Part shown: piece by piece, positions 1 to 7,671 of the stretch
Position numbering within the stretch: position 1 is the first letter of the stretch
How the letters are laid out: the number at the start of each line of letters is the position of its first letter
NCBI RefSeq assembly: GCF_003967035.1
Contig: NZ_AP018560.1
Location: 643,001 to 707,000, forward strand
Direction: 5' to 3'
From: Aerosticca soli
GTDB taxonomy: Bacteria; Pseudomonadota; Gammaproteobacteria; Xanthomonadales; Rhodanobacteraceae
DNA: 64,000 nt
Program-made: the position numbers and the translations under genes
The notes under the pieces: generated by a model
The model's database searches: none
Told to the model about the DNA's origin: nothing
The model's input: only the letters and a program-made list of their open reading frames with translations

Positions 1-340
1 TGGGCTTCAGCCACCCCGATCAACAATCCCAACGGCCCGACCCGGTATCCCAGATTGGAGTGCTGGAAGGCCAGATGCACGACCAAGAAGCCGAGCCATG
101 CGCCGACGGCCAACCACAGCTTGGAACGCCGCTACTGGCTCAACGGGGAGTGGAAAGGCCGCCCGCCCTCTAGCAAGGCGGCACAAGCGAGCGCGACGAT
201 CACTGTGAGTAGCTCCGTCGGAAAAGACGGCCGGCCGGTCGCGAGCTCGCCGAAGAGCACAACCGCAGTGGCGCCACGGATCAGTGGATAGCAGCCATAC
301 CGGATGACAGTCGCAATGAAGGGGGCGCATTGGTGCTCAT
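1..340 (-). pseudogene. Decayed membrane-protein gene, cut by the left edge
   Basis: Reading leftwards from the ATG at 338-340, the protein starts MSTNAPP. If one base is restored in the G5 run at 321-325, the frame continues as a hydrophobic protein (FIATVIRYGCYPLIRGA and onwards). An in-frame TAG at 132-134 then interrupts it. The same frame resumes with another membrane-like stretch (KLWLAVGAWLGFLVVHL) and runs off the window. Two lesions along one continuous hydrophobic reading suggest a decayed integral membrane protein gene. A homopolymer sequencing error could explain the first lesion but not the stop. I do not recognise the family. It is divergent from the cation transporter gene and has its own MerR-type promoter-like sequence. 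Confidence 0.55.
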
Positions 341-370
341 CTGTTCTGTCCTAAAGCTCTGACTGGATTG

Positions 371-400
371 GAAAACCTTCTAGCTACGGTAGAGTCAAGG
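371..400 (-). promoter_or_regulatory. MerR-type (CadR/ZntR-like) promoter-operator, leftward
   Basis: On the minus strand this reads CCTTGACTCTACCGTAGCTA followed by GAAGGTTTTCC. It has a TTGACT -35 box and a dyad inside an over-long spacer, as at promoters activated by MerR-family metal sensors. It faces the decayed membrane-protein gene. The matching regulator gene is not in the window. The assignment rests on sequence pattern only. Confidence 0.5.
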
Positions 401-440
401 GCGTCCGGGAAGACCCTGTGGCAAGTTCGTTGCATCTGCG

Positions 441-474
441 CCTTGACTCTCCAGCCGCTACAGGCTTCAGCATC
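441..474 (+). promoter_or_regulatory. MerR-type promoter-operator in front of the cation transporter gene
   Basis: CCTTGACTCTCCAGCCGCTA continuing CAGGCTTCAGC resembles the opposite-facing site at 371-400: CCTTGACTCT, then a GC-containing dyad, then a GG-TT stretch about 20 bases on. A TTGACT -35 box at 443-448 with a long dyad spacer is typical of MerR-family activation. It lies about 25 bases upstream of the transporter start codon. Metal-responsive control is inferred. Confidence 0.5.
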
Positions 475-497
475 CATCGATTTGGAAGGAACAATGC

Positions 498-1133
498 ATG
501 GCTGAAAACCACAGAAATCACGAAAACGACGAGTTGGGCCGCCTAGATGCGAGCGATGCGAAGGACCGAAAGATTCTTCTGACTGTGTTGCTGATCAACC
601 TGACGCAGTCCGCCGCCGGCATTGCCCTTGGCATCTGGGCTGGCTCTACGGCGCTGATGGGCGCCGGGTTGGACAACCTCGCCGATGCGTCGGTCTATGC
701 GGTTAGCCTGTATGCCGTCGGTCGTGCGGCAACGGTCAAGGTGGGCGCGGCCCGCTTGTCGGGTTTCTTGCTAATCGGCCTGGCCGCGCTGCTGCTGTTG
801 GAAGTCCTACGCCGCTTCGCTGGAGGGGAAGAGCCTGTCGGCCCAGCCATGATGGCCATGGCCGCGCTGAACGCGGCTTTGAACCTAGTGTGCCTCAGAC
901 TACTGCGCCGCCATCGCGGGGAAGATGTGAACTTCAAGGCGTCAGCGATCTTTACCAGCAACGACTCCATCGTCAATGGTGCGATTGTGCTGTCCGGGGT
1001 GCTGGTGATGGGGTTCGGGTCGAACATCCCGGATCTGGTGCTGGGCGTCATCGTGGCCGCAATCGCAGCGAATGGGGGGCGGGAAATCCTGCGCGAAGCA
1101 TCGGAAACAGCTCGCCGTAAGGCGGGCACATAA
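498..1133 (+). CDS. Short cation diffusion facilitator (CDF) transporter
   Basis: A 211-residue membrane protein likely to export divalent metal ions across the inner membrane. It shows the CDF pattern of about six hydrophobic segments, with acidic/Asn signatures GLDNLADASVYAVSLYAVG in the second segment and SNDSIVN in the fifth. It stops where full-length CDF proteins would continue into the cytoplasmic metal-sensing domain, so it belongs to the short form common on mobile elements. The start at 498 is preceded by GGAAGGA seven bases upstream; the ATG four bases earlier meets a stop at once. A MerR-type promoter precedes it, so metal induction is likely. It is cargo beside ICE core genes. 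The metal cannot be told from sequence. Confidence 0.82.
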   Translation: MAENHRNHENDELGRLDASDAKDRKILLTVLLINLTQSAAGIALGIWAGSTALMGAGLDNLADASVYAVSLYAVGRAATVKVGAARLSGFLLIGLAALLLLEVLRRFAGGEEPVGPAMMAMAALNAALNLVCLRLLRRHRGEDVNFKASAIFTSNDSIVNGAIVLSGVLVMGFGSNIPDLVLGVIVAAIAANGGREILREASETARRKAGT

Positions 1134-1380
1134 GGCATGTTTTCGCCCAGTTCATCCCGAGGTTTACCTCTGCAAAAGAGGTAGTCCAGCCTTTGGGCTA
1201 CGGCCTCGGCTGCAGCCGAGCGTACCATTGGCGATGGCCGCGCGATAGGCGGGCATGCCGTTCTCGACCTCCGTCTGCCGTACAGCAGCGGTGCGCAAGG
1301 TTGAGGGTGCATGTCGTCTCTCCTGTTCGTGTGGCCCAGGCCAATGGCCGGGCCGGGACGTTGATGGGCAGGAGAATGGC

Positions 1381-1404
1381 GCCGAAGGCCCAACGGCCTT
1401 CGGC
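1381..1404. repeat. Perfect 10-bp hairpin with 4-nt loop
   Basis: GCCGAAGGCC at 1381-1390 and GGCCTTCGGC at 1395-1404 are exact reverse complements separated by CAAC. No run of T follows on either strand, so it is not a textbook intrinsic terminator. Confidence 0.7.
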
Positions 1405-1590
1405 TCGGGAGAAAAGAGGAACCACCCGTGGGCTGATTGGCAGGCCCGGTCGTCGCTAGAACCGTCTGCTCATCAAGCAATCACACCCGGCCCATGTCGT
1501 GGCTGGGGCCGGCATCGTCTGGCGCACATCCGCGCACAAAGGGAGCCCGTTTTTGCACCGGCGGGCACCGGCACCGATTACCGCTGACCA

Positions 1591-1644
1591 CGAAGGGTCT
1601 CCCGGTGGCTCGTGCAGCCTGGCAAGCCACCGGGAGACCCTTCG
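1591..1644. repeat. Perfect 20-bp inverted repeat (14-nt loop)
   Basis: CGAAGGGTCTCCCGGTGGCT at 1591-1610 is exactly complementary to 1625-1644. It lies about 210 bases past the topB stop. No U tract follows on either strand. Candidate roles are a strong transcriptional stop, an oriT hairpin or a small palindromic element; none can be proved here. Confidence 0.75.
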
Positions 1645-1856
1645 CAGAGGGCGGAAGAAACGCAGATCAACAGAACGCGCGTGGTGCGGCTCGCAGAGAA
1701 GCTACCTTCAGGTCCCGCGGCCGGGGACGGCTGGGCGGGACGCGCACACGGATCAAGAAGGCGTTGCGCGCTGGGCGTCCCGCAGGGCATGCGGCGGAGT
1801 GCGGGACAGGGGCCACGCCGCCGAAGGCGGGCACGGCTCACGGGGAACGGGGGCGG

Positions 1857-3887
1857 TCAGGAGCCTTTGCGGCCGCTACGGCGCGGGCGCGAGGCGCCGC
1901 GCTTGGAGCTGCCGGATTCGACTGGCAGCGTGCCTTTGCAGTCCGGGTAGCGGCTGCACGACCAGAACGGGCCGCTCTTGCCGCTGCGCTGGCGCGTGGG
2001 TGCGCCGCACTGCGGGCATGCCGGCCCTTGGGGAACCTTGATGGACAGGGAGGCGCTGCCGTACTGCGCAATCAACTGCGAAATCCACGCGGCCTGCTTG
2101 CCGATGAACACGTCCAGGGTGAGCTGTCCGGCCTCGATCATGTCGAGCGCCTGTTCCCAGACGGCGGTGGTGCCAGGGTCGGCAATCGCCGCAGGCACGG
2201 CATCGATCAAAGTGAAAGCCGCATCCGAGGCGCGGATGGCGCGCCCCTTCTTCACGAGGTAGCCGCGAGCGATCAGGCCGCCGATGATGTTGGCCCGCGT
2301 CGCTTCGGTGCCGATGCCAACCGTATCCTTGAGCTTCTGCTTCAGGCGGGGATCGGACACCAGCTTGGCGACGCCTTTCATGGACTTGACCAACTCGCCT
2401 TGCGTGTACGGTTTGGGCGGCAGCGTCTTGAGTGCCTTGAGATCGACGTCGGCCACCTGGCATGCCAGGCCCTCATACAGTTTCGGCAGCGCGGGCAGCA
2501 CCTGGGCGCGGACCGCAGTATCGCCCTCGCCATCACCGTCTTCGGCCTGCGGCTCGGCGAGCACCTGGCGCCAACCCGGGATGACAACCTGCTTGCCCGT
2601 GGCCGCCAGGTTCTGCCCCCCGCACGAAAACTTGGCCACAGTGCGGTCGAACTCGTGGTGAGGGAGGAACTGCGCCAAGTAATGCGACCGGATGAGCCTG
2701 TACACGGCCAGTTCCTTCTCGCTCATGGCGGAGAGCTTCGCCGGTTCGAGCGTCGGGATGATGCCGTGGTGCGCCGTGACCTTGCCATCGTTCCAGGCGC
2801 GCGAGCGCTGCGAGCGGTCGAGCTGGCCCATGATCGAGCGCAGCGAGGGATCGGTCTTGAGCAGGCTGTCGAGAACGGTGGGCACTTCGGCAAACATGCT
2901 CTCGGGCAGGTAGCCGGAGTCCGAGCGGGGGTACGTCGTGGCCTTGTGCGTCTCGTACAGGGCTTGGGCAATCTCCAAGGTTTCCTGCACGTCCAGCCCA
3001 AGCTGCTTGGAACACACTTCCTGCAAGGTGCCCAGGTCGAACGGCAGCGGCGGGCCTTCGCGGACACGCTCAGTCTCCACCGACACGACGTGGGCACTGC
3101 CCGCAGCGCGGATCTGCTGCATGGTCTGCTGTGCGACCGGCTGCCGCAGGCAGCGGCCTGCGTCGTCGGTGCACGCATCGGGTGGAACCCATTGCGCGGC
3201 GAAAGTCGAACCGCCTGCGAACAGGGACACGGCGATGGCCCAGTATGGTACGGACACGAAGCGCGCGATCTCGCGGTCGCGGTCCACAACGAGCTTGAGC
3301 GTCGGGGTCTGTACGCGGCCGACCGACAGCACGCCGTCGTAACCCGCCTGTCGCCCCAGCACCGTGAACAGCCGGCTCAGGTTCATGCCCACGAGCCAAT
3401 CCGCACGGGAGCGCGCCAGCGCCGAGTGGTACATCGAAAGCGTCTCGGCCGAAGGCCGCAGCTTGCCCAGTGCCGCCCGAATGGACGCATCGTTGAGCGC
3501 CGACAGCCACAGGCGTTCGATGGGGCCGCGGTAGCCGCAAAGCTCCACGATCTCGCGGGCGATCAATTCGCCCTCGCGGTCGGCATCGGTGGCGATAACC
3601 AGGTGAGTCGCCTTCGCCAAGAGCGCCTTGACGACCTTGAATTGCGTGGCGGTCTTCGGTTTGACCTCGACCCGCCAGTGCTGGGGAATGATGGGCAACT
3701 GCTCAACGGACCATCGTTTGAGCTGCTCGTCGTAGGCCTCGGGCGGCGCCGCCTCCACGAGATGGCCGATGCACCAGGTGACCGTGACGCCGGAACCGTT
3801 GAGGCAGCCTTCACCGCGCTGCGTGGCGCCGAGAATCCGGCCAATGTCTTTGCCCTGGGAGGGCTTCTCGCACAAGAACAGCCGCAT
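1857..3887 (-). CDS. topB: DNA topoisomerase III of the ICE core
   Basis: A type IA topoisomerase of 676 residues that passes single strands to decatenate or relax DNA, likely helping ICE replication or transfer. The start is the ATG at 3885-3887, giving MRLFLCEKPSQ; longer upstream frames lack family similarity. Visible features are the TOPRIM acidic motif DADREGELIAR near residue 100, the catalytic tyrosine in TYPRSDSGYLP near residue 320, and a C-terminal zinc ribbon CPQCGAPTR with CSRYPDC. It lies downstream of ssb on the same strand, as in ICEclc-type elements, where topoisomerase and SSB are paired. A 283-base gap with hairpins separates it from ssb. Confidence 0.95.
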   Translation of the reverse strand: MRLFLCEKPSQGKDIGRILGATQRGEGCLNGSGVTVTWCIGHLVEAAPPEAYDEQLKRWSVEQLPIIPQHWRVEVKPKTATQFKVVKALLAKATHLVIATDADREGELIAREIVELCGYRGPIERLWLSALNDASIRAALGKLRPSAETLSMYHSALARSRADWLVGMNLSRLFTVLGRQAGYDGVLSVGRVQTPTLKLVVDRDREIARFVSVPYWAIAVSLFAGGSTFAAQWVPPDACTDDAGRCLRQPVAQQTMQQIRAAGSAHVVSVETERVREGPPLPFDLGTLQEVCSKQLGLDVQETLEIAQALYETHKATTYPRSDSGYLPESMFAEVPTVLDSLLKTDPSLRSIMGQLDRSQRSRAWNDGKVTAHHGIIPTLEPAKLSAMSEKELAVYRLIRSHYLAQFLPHHEFDRTVAKFSCGGQNLAATGKQVVIPGWRQVLAEPQAEDGDGEGDTAVRAQVLPALPKLYEGLACQVADVDLKALKTLPPKPYTQGELVKSMKGVAKLVSDPRLKQKLKDTVGIGTEATRANIIGGLIARGYLVKKGRAIRASDAAFTLIDAVPAAIADPGTTAVWEQALDMIEAGQLTLDVFIGKQAAWISQLIAQYGSASLSIKVPQGPACPQCGAPTRQRSGKSGPFWSCSRYPDCKGTLPVESGSSKRGASRPRRSGRKGS

Positions 3888-4170
3888 ATCCGTCCATCCC
3901 GATTCCTGTTGTTCATGGAGTTGCTGGGATCGAGGATGCCGAGCGCAGCCCCTGGCAGCAGCAAACAAGCCGCATGCGGCAGCGACCGCTTTCACGCCGA
4001 TGAAATGGCGAGTGCGGGGAAGGTGCGTGGCCGGAAGTGTGCGGGCCGAGAGCCGCGATTTCCGGGAGCGCGCGTGGAACTCGGTGGACGTTGGTGGAGC
4101 TATCCCCTGGGGATAATTCGCAGCGCATGGAGGGCGGCGAAGCACTGCGGCAGCCGCCCTCCATGCCCGA
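3888..4170. other. ssb-topB spacer with a palindrome and a hairpin
   Basis: No gene is seen here. The spacer holds the dyad TATCCCCTGGGGATA at 4101-4115, one of four related CCCC-N-GGGG palindromes in the ICE, and the ssb-proximal stem at 4127-4164. Confidence 0.55.
4127..4164 (-). terminator. Hairpin downstream of ssb
   Basis: ATGGAGGGCGGC at 4127-4138 and GCCGCCCTCCAT at 4153-4164 form a perfect 12-bp stem with a 14-nt loop, six bases past the ssb stop codon. No U run follows, so it may attenuate or protect the transcript rather than end it. Confidence 0.45.
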
Positions 4171-4611
4171 TCACTTCCTGCGCTTGGTCTCTTTCGGCGC
4201 CGTCGATTCCTGGGTGGCCTGGGGCTTCGGCTCTGCCTCCTGTGGCTTCGGGCTGAGGGCCACAGACTCGATGCGGTACGGCAGGATGCCGACACTGCGC
4301 GCGTTGACCTGCCAAGTCTCACGCGGCTGATCTTCGTTGTCCGTCCAGGGGTCGCGCTCCATGCGGCCGACGACCAGCACCCGCATGCCCTTCTGGTAGA
4401 GCTGCTGCCAGCGGTCGGCGTCGTGGTGCCAGAGTTCCACCGGCGCCCAGAAGCCGCCGCGGTCCTCGAACTCGCCGCCCTTGGTGGGGACGGGGTTGTC
4501 GAAGTACACGTTCAGCCGGAGCAACCGGCGAGGATCGTCGTTGCCATTGGGGAATTCGCGGTACTCGGGAGGCGATCCGATGTTGCCCTCGCCGATGAAT
4601 TGTGTGCTCAT
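4171..4611 (-). CDS. ssb: ICE single-stranded DNA-binding protein
   Basis: A 146-residue OB-fold protein expected to coat single-stranded DNA during ICE transfer or replication. The core includes LLRLNVYFDNPVP, GGFWAPVELWHHDA, GMRVLVVGRMERDPW and TWQVNARSVGILP, a recognisable SSB layout. The tail is Pro/Lys/Glu-rich and ends KRRK rather than in the acidic DDDIPF tip of chromosomal SSB, so it may not recruit the usual partners. Its start has GGAGATTCC upstream. It follows the DUF3158 gene with a 73-base gap. In ICEclc, ssb is co-transcribed with inrR from a promoter active in only a few cells; the same organisation is inferred here. Confidence 0.9.
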   Translation of the reverse strand: MSTQFIGEGNIGSPPEYREFPNGNDDPRRLLRLNVYFDNPVPTKGGEFEDRGGFWAPVELWHHDADRWQQLYQKGMRVLVVGRMERDPWTDNEDQPRETWQVNARSVGILPYRIESVALSPKPQEAEPKPQATQESTAPKETKRRK

Positions 4612-4684
4612 GTTGGAATCTCCGTGGTGGTTGAAATACCCGTGCCTCGTTGGGCTCGGGCGCGTGCTCGGATGGCAGGCGCAA

Positions 4685-5212
4685 TCACCGATCGCGCACT
4701 GCGGCAGGAACGGACGCGAGCCGGCGCAGGTAGGTGTTGTCCGCCTGCGCGGCCTTGCTGGCGCATTCCTGTGCTTGCCTGCCCAGGGTGTGCAGCAGGC
4801 TGATCTGCATGTTCAGCATGACGCGCTGCAGTTCGATCTCGTGCAGGTCGTGCAGCAGGTTGACCGGCGTGCTGGGGCTCGCCATCAGCTCCTGCCACAA
4901 CGCCACGCCCATGGCCGATCGATCGTGCTTGCGCCAGCGAAGAAAGGTCGTGCCTGCGCCAGTGGTCTGCTGGGCCAGCTCGACGGGAAGCAGGTGGAAG
5001 GGATGCCCGCACGCCTGTGGCAGCACCTGTCGCTGCGCCAGGGCAATCAACTCGTCGCGCATGGCGAAGCACTGGCTGGCCCAGGCCTCGAAGTCCCCTT
5101 TACCTTTAAAAGGCTTTAAAAGGCCTTTTAGAGAGGCCGCGTGTTCCAGCCGCATGAAGGCTGGCTGTTCCAGACGACGGAAGTAGCGCGGTTCGCGGTT
5201 CGGGTCGCTCAT
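4685..5212 (-). CDS. DUF3158-family ICE protein, InrR position
   Basis: A 175-residue soluble protein without an assigned biochemical role. It begins MSDPNREPRYFRRLEQPAFM and has mostly helical, Leu/Gln-rich sequence, including HDLHEIELQRVMLNMQISLL. I place it in DUF3158 from memory of the family. The start overlaps the stop of the upstream TIGR03761 gene (ATGA at 5209-5212), so the two are translationally coupled. By order (TIGR03761 gene, this gene, ssb) it matches inrR of ICEclc, a gene needed for full integrase expression in transfer-competent cells. That equivalence is positional inference. Confidence 0.7.
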   Translation of the reverse strand: MSDPNREPRYFRRLEQPAFMRLEHAASLKGLLKPFKGKGDFEAWASQCFAMRDELIALAQRQVLPQACGHPFHLLPVELAQQTTGAGTTFLRWRKHDRSAMGVALWQELMASPSTPVNLLHDLHEIELQRVMLNMQISLLHTLGRQAQECASKAAQADNTYLRRLASVPAAVRDR

Positions 5213-6000
5213 GCCGGTTCGTCCTCGCCGGCGGCTGTGGACTTGGCCTCGGCCGAATCGGCGGCAGCGCCTTCGTCGGTGGGAGATGCGGCTGCGGCAG
5301 CGCTATCACCACGCTGTTGCAGACCACGGCGCACGACGGGCGGCGCAAACTTCGAGCGGCGCATGCCTTCGAGCACGTCCTGCGGCAGTTCGCCGAACTT
5401 CTCCAATGCTGCCCGAGCTGCGGCGTTCTTGGCCGCGAAGTCGTCGCGGGTGCAGCCCGAGTAGCGGTATTGCTGGGCCAGGCTGAACAGGCTGCGCAGC
5501 GCGTGGGCACCTTCGTTGAGCCAGCGCTCCAACGTCGAGCGATCGATCAGCGCGGTGTGGTGGGCGAGGATCAGCTTGCGGGCGATGTCGTCGTAGTCGG
5601 CCAGCAGATAGACGGCGGCAAAGCCGAGCTGCGCGTTCACGAACAAGGGGAGCTTCACCGGCTGCACGTTGAGGTTCTCACCCAGGCTCAACGCCGCAGG
5701 CACGCCGGCCAGTGCCTGGTCAACCTGCTCGCGCAGCGATTGCAACGTGGTCCTGGTCTGGTCGAGCTTTTCCTCGATGCGCAACATCCACCAGTCGCTG
5801 TACGGGTCGTCCTGCTCCGAGCCGCGCTTCATCTTGTTCATCACGGCGATGTAGCCGTTCAGGCCGACGATGCCGGGTCGCCCCTCGGCGGCGGCGCGGC
5901 CATGCCAGATGCGCGAGGCGTGGTGGGTGTGCAGCGTCAGCGACATCGCGCTGCGCAGGGAGCCGAGGTTGAGTTGCAATGGTTCGTTGCTGGTTGCCAT
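5209..6000 (-). CDS. TIGR03761 family ICE protein (PFL_4669-like)
   Basis: A 263-residue protein of a family seen almost only in integrating conjugative elements; its function is unknown. Recognisable segments are LNLGSLRSAMSLTLHTHHASRIWHGR at the start, GIVGLNGYIAVMNKMKRG, DDPYSDWWMLRIEEKLD and LLADYDDIARKLILAHHTALI. The last 40 residues are Ala/Asp/Glu-rich and probably disordered. It heads a three-gene leftward unit with the DUF3158 and ssb genes and overlaps the DUF3158 start by four bases. Upstream is a 429-base gap with four-part dyads, where the promoter should lie. Confidence 0.82.
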   Translation of the reverse strand: MATSNEPLQLNLGSLRSAMSLTLHTHHASRIWHGRAAAEGRPGIVGLNGYIAVMNKMKRGSEQDDPYSDWWMLRIEEKLDQTRTTLQSLREQVDQALAGVPAALSLGENLNVQPVKLPLFVNAQLGFAAVYLLADYDDIARKLILAHHTALIDRSTLERWLNEGAHALRSLFSLAQQYRYSGCTRDDFAAKNAAARAALEKFGELPQDVLEGMRRSKFAPPVVRRGLQQRGDSAAAAASPTDEGAAADSAEAKSTAAGEDEPA

Positions 6001-6429
6001 GGTGATCGCTCGCTGGTGGACAGGGAGCCGCCAGCATCCGCATGCAGCGGAAGGCAGTCAGTCAACAAACCGAAATGAGCCGACCCCCGGTTCTGTGCGC
6101 GCTGGCGGCGCAGCGCGCAACGGTCCCCTGGGGACCGCTCCGCAGATGGGCACTCACATCGGCGTTCCCGTCCTCGGTTGTTGACGGTATGCGTGCTGCA
6201 CCGCACGTCGCGCTGCCGTTCGACACGATCCTTCGCCGCGCAGCCGTCCCCAGGGGACCGTTCCGTTGAGCGCCATGGAGGTCTGCTTCATGGTCTTGCA
6301 TGCGCTCTACTCAGGTTTTGCGCAGCATGTCGCGCCGTCGCCCGGCGCTTCACCGCACAGCCGTCCCCAGGGGACCGTTTCTGCCGACCGCCATGGAGAT
6401 CTACTTCACGGCTTTGACAAGCCCTGTGC
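6001..6429. other. Regulatory-looking ICE spacer with palindromes and a tandem repeat
   Basis: A spacer between the STY4528-family gene and the TIGR03761 gene. It contains CCCC-N-GGGG dyads at 6121-6137, 6246-6258 and 6363-6375, and an imperfect tandem repeat of about 103 bases (6235-6337 and 6351-6457). By position it corresponds to the inrR promoter region of ICEclc. A 79-codon frame on the minus strand (6062-6301) crosses several dyads and repeats NGPLGTA-like words; I cannot show that it is translated. Confidence 0.6.
6121..6137. repeat. Palindrome CGGTCCCC-T-GGGGACCG
   Basis: Eight-base arms around a single central base. Related dyads are TATCCCCTGGGGATA at 4101-4115 and GTCCCCAGGGGAC at 6246-6258 and 6363-6375. 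All four sit in ICE spacers, suggesting a shared operator or RNA hairpin. Confidence 0.7.
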
Positions 6430-6457
6430 TCAGGATTTGCGCAGCAGATCGCGCAGG
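6235..6457. repeat. Imperfect tandem repeat including the 3' tail of the STY4528-like gene
   Basis: Copy one (6235-6337) and copy two (6351-6457) share CAGCCGTCCCCAGGGGACCG, then CGCCATGGAG, CTTCA, and CTCAGG-TTTGCGCAGCA, in the same order and spacing with a period of about 116 bases. The end of copy two is the last codons of the gene at 6430-7668 (read on the minus strand: LRDLLRKS, stop). Copy one carries a decayed second version (RRDMLRKT, stop). This is a partial gene-end duplication. Confidence 0.7.
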
Positions 6458-7668
6458 CGCTCGATGTGCTGCCGGGCCACCTCGGGCGGCACGACGTTGC
6501 GCGGCGGCTCGGTTGGTGGCGCTCGCGCCGCCGATGGTGTTGGCGGTGCCGGGCCGGTCTGCTTGGCCCAGGCATTGAACTCGCCGCGCATGGCGCGCTG
6601 GATGATGCCGAACAGATAACCGGCGGGGTTGCGGATGCCATGCTTGCCGCACCGTGCGGCCCATTCGTCCAGCACGGCCTGCCGCAGGGCAGCGTCCACC
6701 TGCTGCAACGCCATCTTGGCTCCGGCCTGCTGTTCCGCCTTCAGTTCCGCGAAGCGCTTGGGCCATTGCAGGTCGCCCAGCGCACGCGCCTGCGCGGTAG
6801 TACGTACTTCATCAATACGACTACTACGTACTGTACGGTCCTGCTTCGAATTCCGAAGAGCGCCGTCTGGCGCGGGTTTCGGCCCTGCTTCGGATTCCGA
6901 AGATGGGCGATCGCCATTCCGAAGAAGGCTCGCGGGCCCTTCTTCGGAATCGTGGACCGCATCCTCCTGTGGATAACTTTCGGAGGCGGTGATGCCCTGG
7001 TCGGCCAGGCGCTCGGCGAGCACTTGCAGCCGCGACGGCAAGGTGCGTCCGGACAGCATCGGGTCGTCCGCGATCTCCTGGAGGGTGTTGAGTCCCACCA
7101 CCTGGACGGCCTTGGCCGAATGCCCCAGCGACTGGCTGACCAGGGCCAGGTAGTCGGCGTCGAGTTGCATCGCCTCGAACGGCGTCAGCGGTTCGTCGTG
7201 CAGGACGTAGAGGTTGCCGAGGATGCGACCGGTCTTGGGGTCGCGCCGTCGTCGCACGAGGCTCAGCCAGCGCGTCAGGCGCAGCAGCGTCAGCGCCCGC
7301 GCCACGGTCTCATGGGAGGCCTGGCCTGCGCAGGGCATCGACGCCAGCCAGGGGCGCAACTGCTCATAGGTGGGAAATGCCGTGACGCCATCGTCGTTGA
7401 GCATCAATCGGAACACCTGCCAGGCGTTGCGCTCCAGCGGTGTCAGGCGGCGGTCGAGGAACAGCCGCCGCGGCACGCTCTCGTGCCGATTGCCACTGAA
7501 CAGGAAGGCGTCGCCGGACGTAGGAGGCGTGGGCGTTGGAGCAGGCAGGGACGCGGGAGCGCCAGAGCTGGACTTGGGCGCGAGGTCCTTCAGCGCAGCG
7601 TCGAACAGGTCGGCGAGTGCGATGGGGCCAGGGCGCTGGGCTCGTGGGGCGGTGTCGTCCACGGCCAT
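6430..7668 (-). CDS. STY4528-family ICE replication-type protein
   Basis: A 412-residue protein of the STY4528 family, named for Salmonella pathogenicity-island-type ICE genes and annotated as a replication protein, though the biochemistry is not established. The N-terminal part has a conserved block (RRLFLDRRLTPLERNAWQVF, then GVTAFPTYEQLRPWL and ETVARALTLLRLTRWLSLV) that reads like a winged-helix initiator domain. The middle, about residues 230-300, is low-complexity and AT-richer than the rest, including the 6800-6840 stretch. The C-terminus has a Pro-rich linker and ends LRDLLRKS. It starts four bases after the DUF2857 stop and so belongs to the same unit. A decayed copy of its 3' end lies downstream. 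Confidence 0.8.
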   Translation of the reverse strand: MAVDDTAPRAQRPGPIALADLFDAALKDLAPKSSSGAPASLPAPTPTPPTSGDAFLFSGNRHESVPRRLFLDRRLTPLERNAWQVFRLMLNDDGVTAFPTYEQLRPWLASMPCAGQASHETVARALTLLRLTRWLSLVRRRRDPKTGRILGNLYVLHDEPLTPFEAMQLDADYLALVSQSLGHSAKAVQVVGLNTLQEIADDPMLSGRTLPSRLQVLAERLADQGITASESYPQEDAVHDSEEGPASLLRNGDRPSSESEAGPKPAPDGALRNSKQDRTVRSSRIDEVRTTAQARALGDLQWPKRFAELKAEQQAGAKMALQQVDAALRQAVLDEWAARCGKHGIRNPAGYLFGIIQRAMRGEFNAWAKQTGPAPPTPSAARAPPTEPPRNVVPPEVARQHIERLRDLLRKS

Positions 7669-7671
7669 GGC

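Larger units (their letters stand above)
1134..1856. other. Gene-free stretch with inverted repeats
   Basis: No convincing protein gene is visible between the cation transporter and topB; the open frames here have no family resemblance and are GC-driven. The stretch is rich in dyads: a 16-bp palindrome at 1205-1220 (CTCGGCTGCAGCCGAG), a 10-bp stem at 1381-1404, a 20-bp stem at 1591-1644 and a 9-bp pair at 1735-1743/1775-1783. Lying just downstream of topB, it could hold transcription stops or a transfer origin. Confidence 0.6.

Noticed and set aside
1198-1425. A 75-codon minus-strand frame after the cation transporter
   Set aside because: It spans palindromes, has no start signal and no recognisable domain.
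1437-4256. A 939-codon open frame on the + strand opposite topB
   Set aside because: It lies antisense to topB, whose TOPRIM, tyrosine and zinc motifs are unmistakable. The + frame has no family resemblance and is a GC-skew shadow.
6062-6301. A 79-codon minus-strand frame with repeated NGPLGTA-like words
   Set aside because: The repeated words are simply the DNA palindromes read as codons. No ribosome-binding site or homologous protein was recognised.
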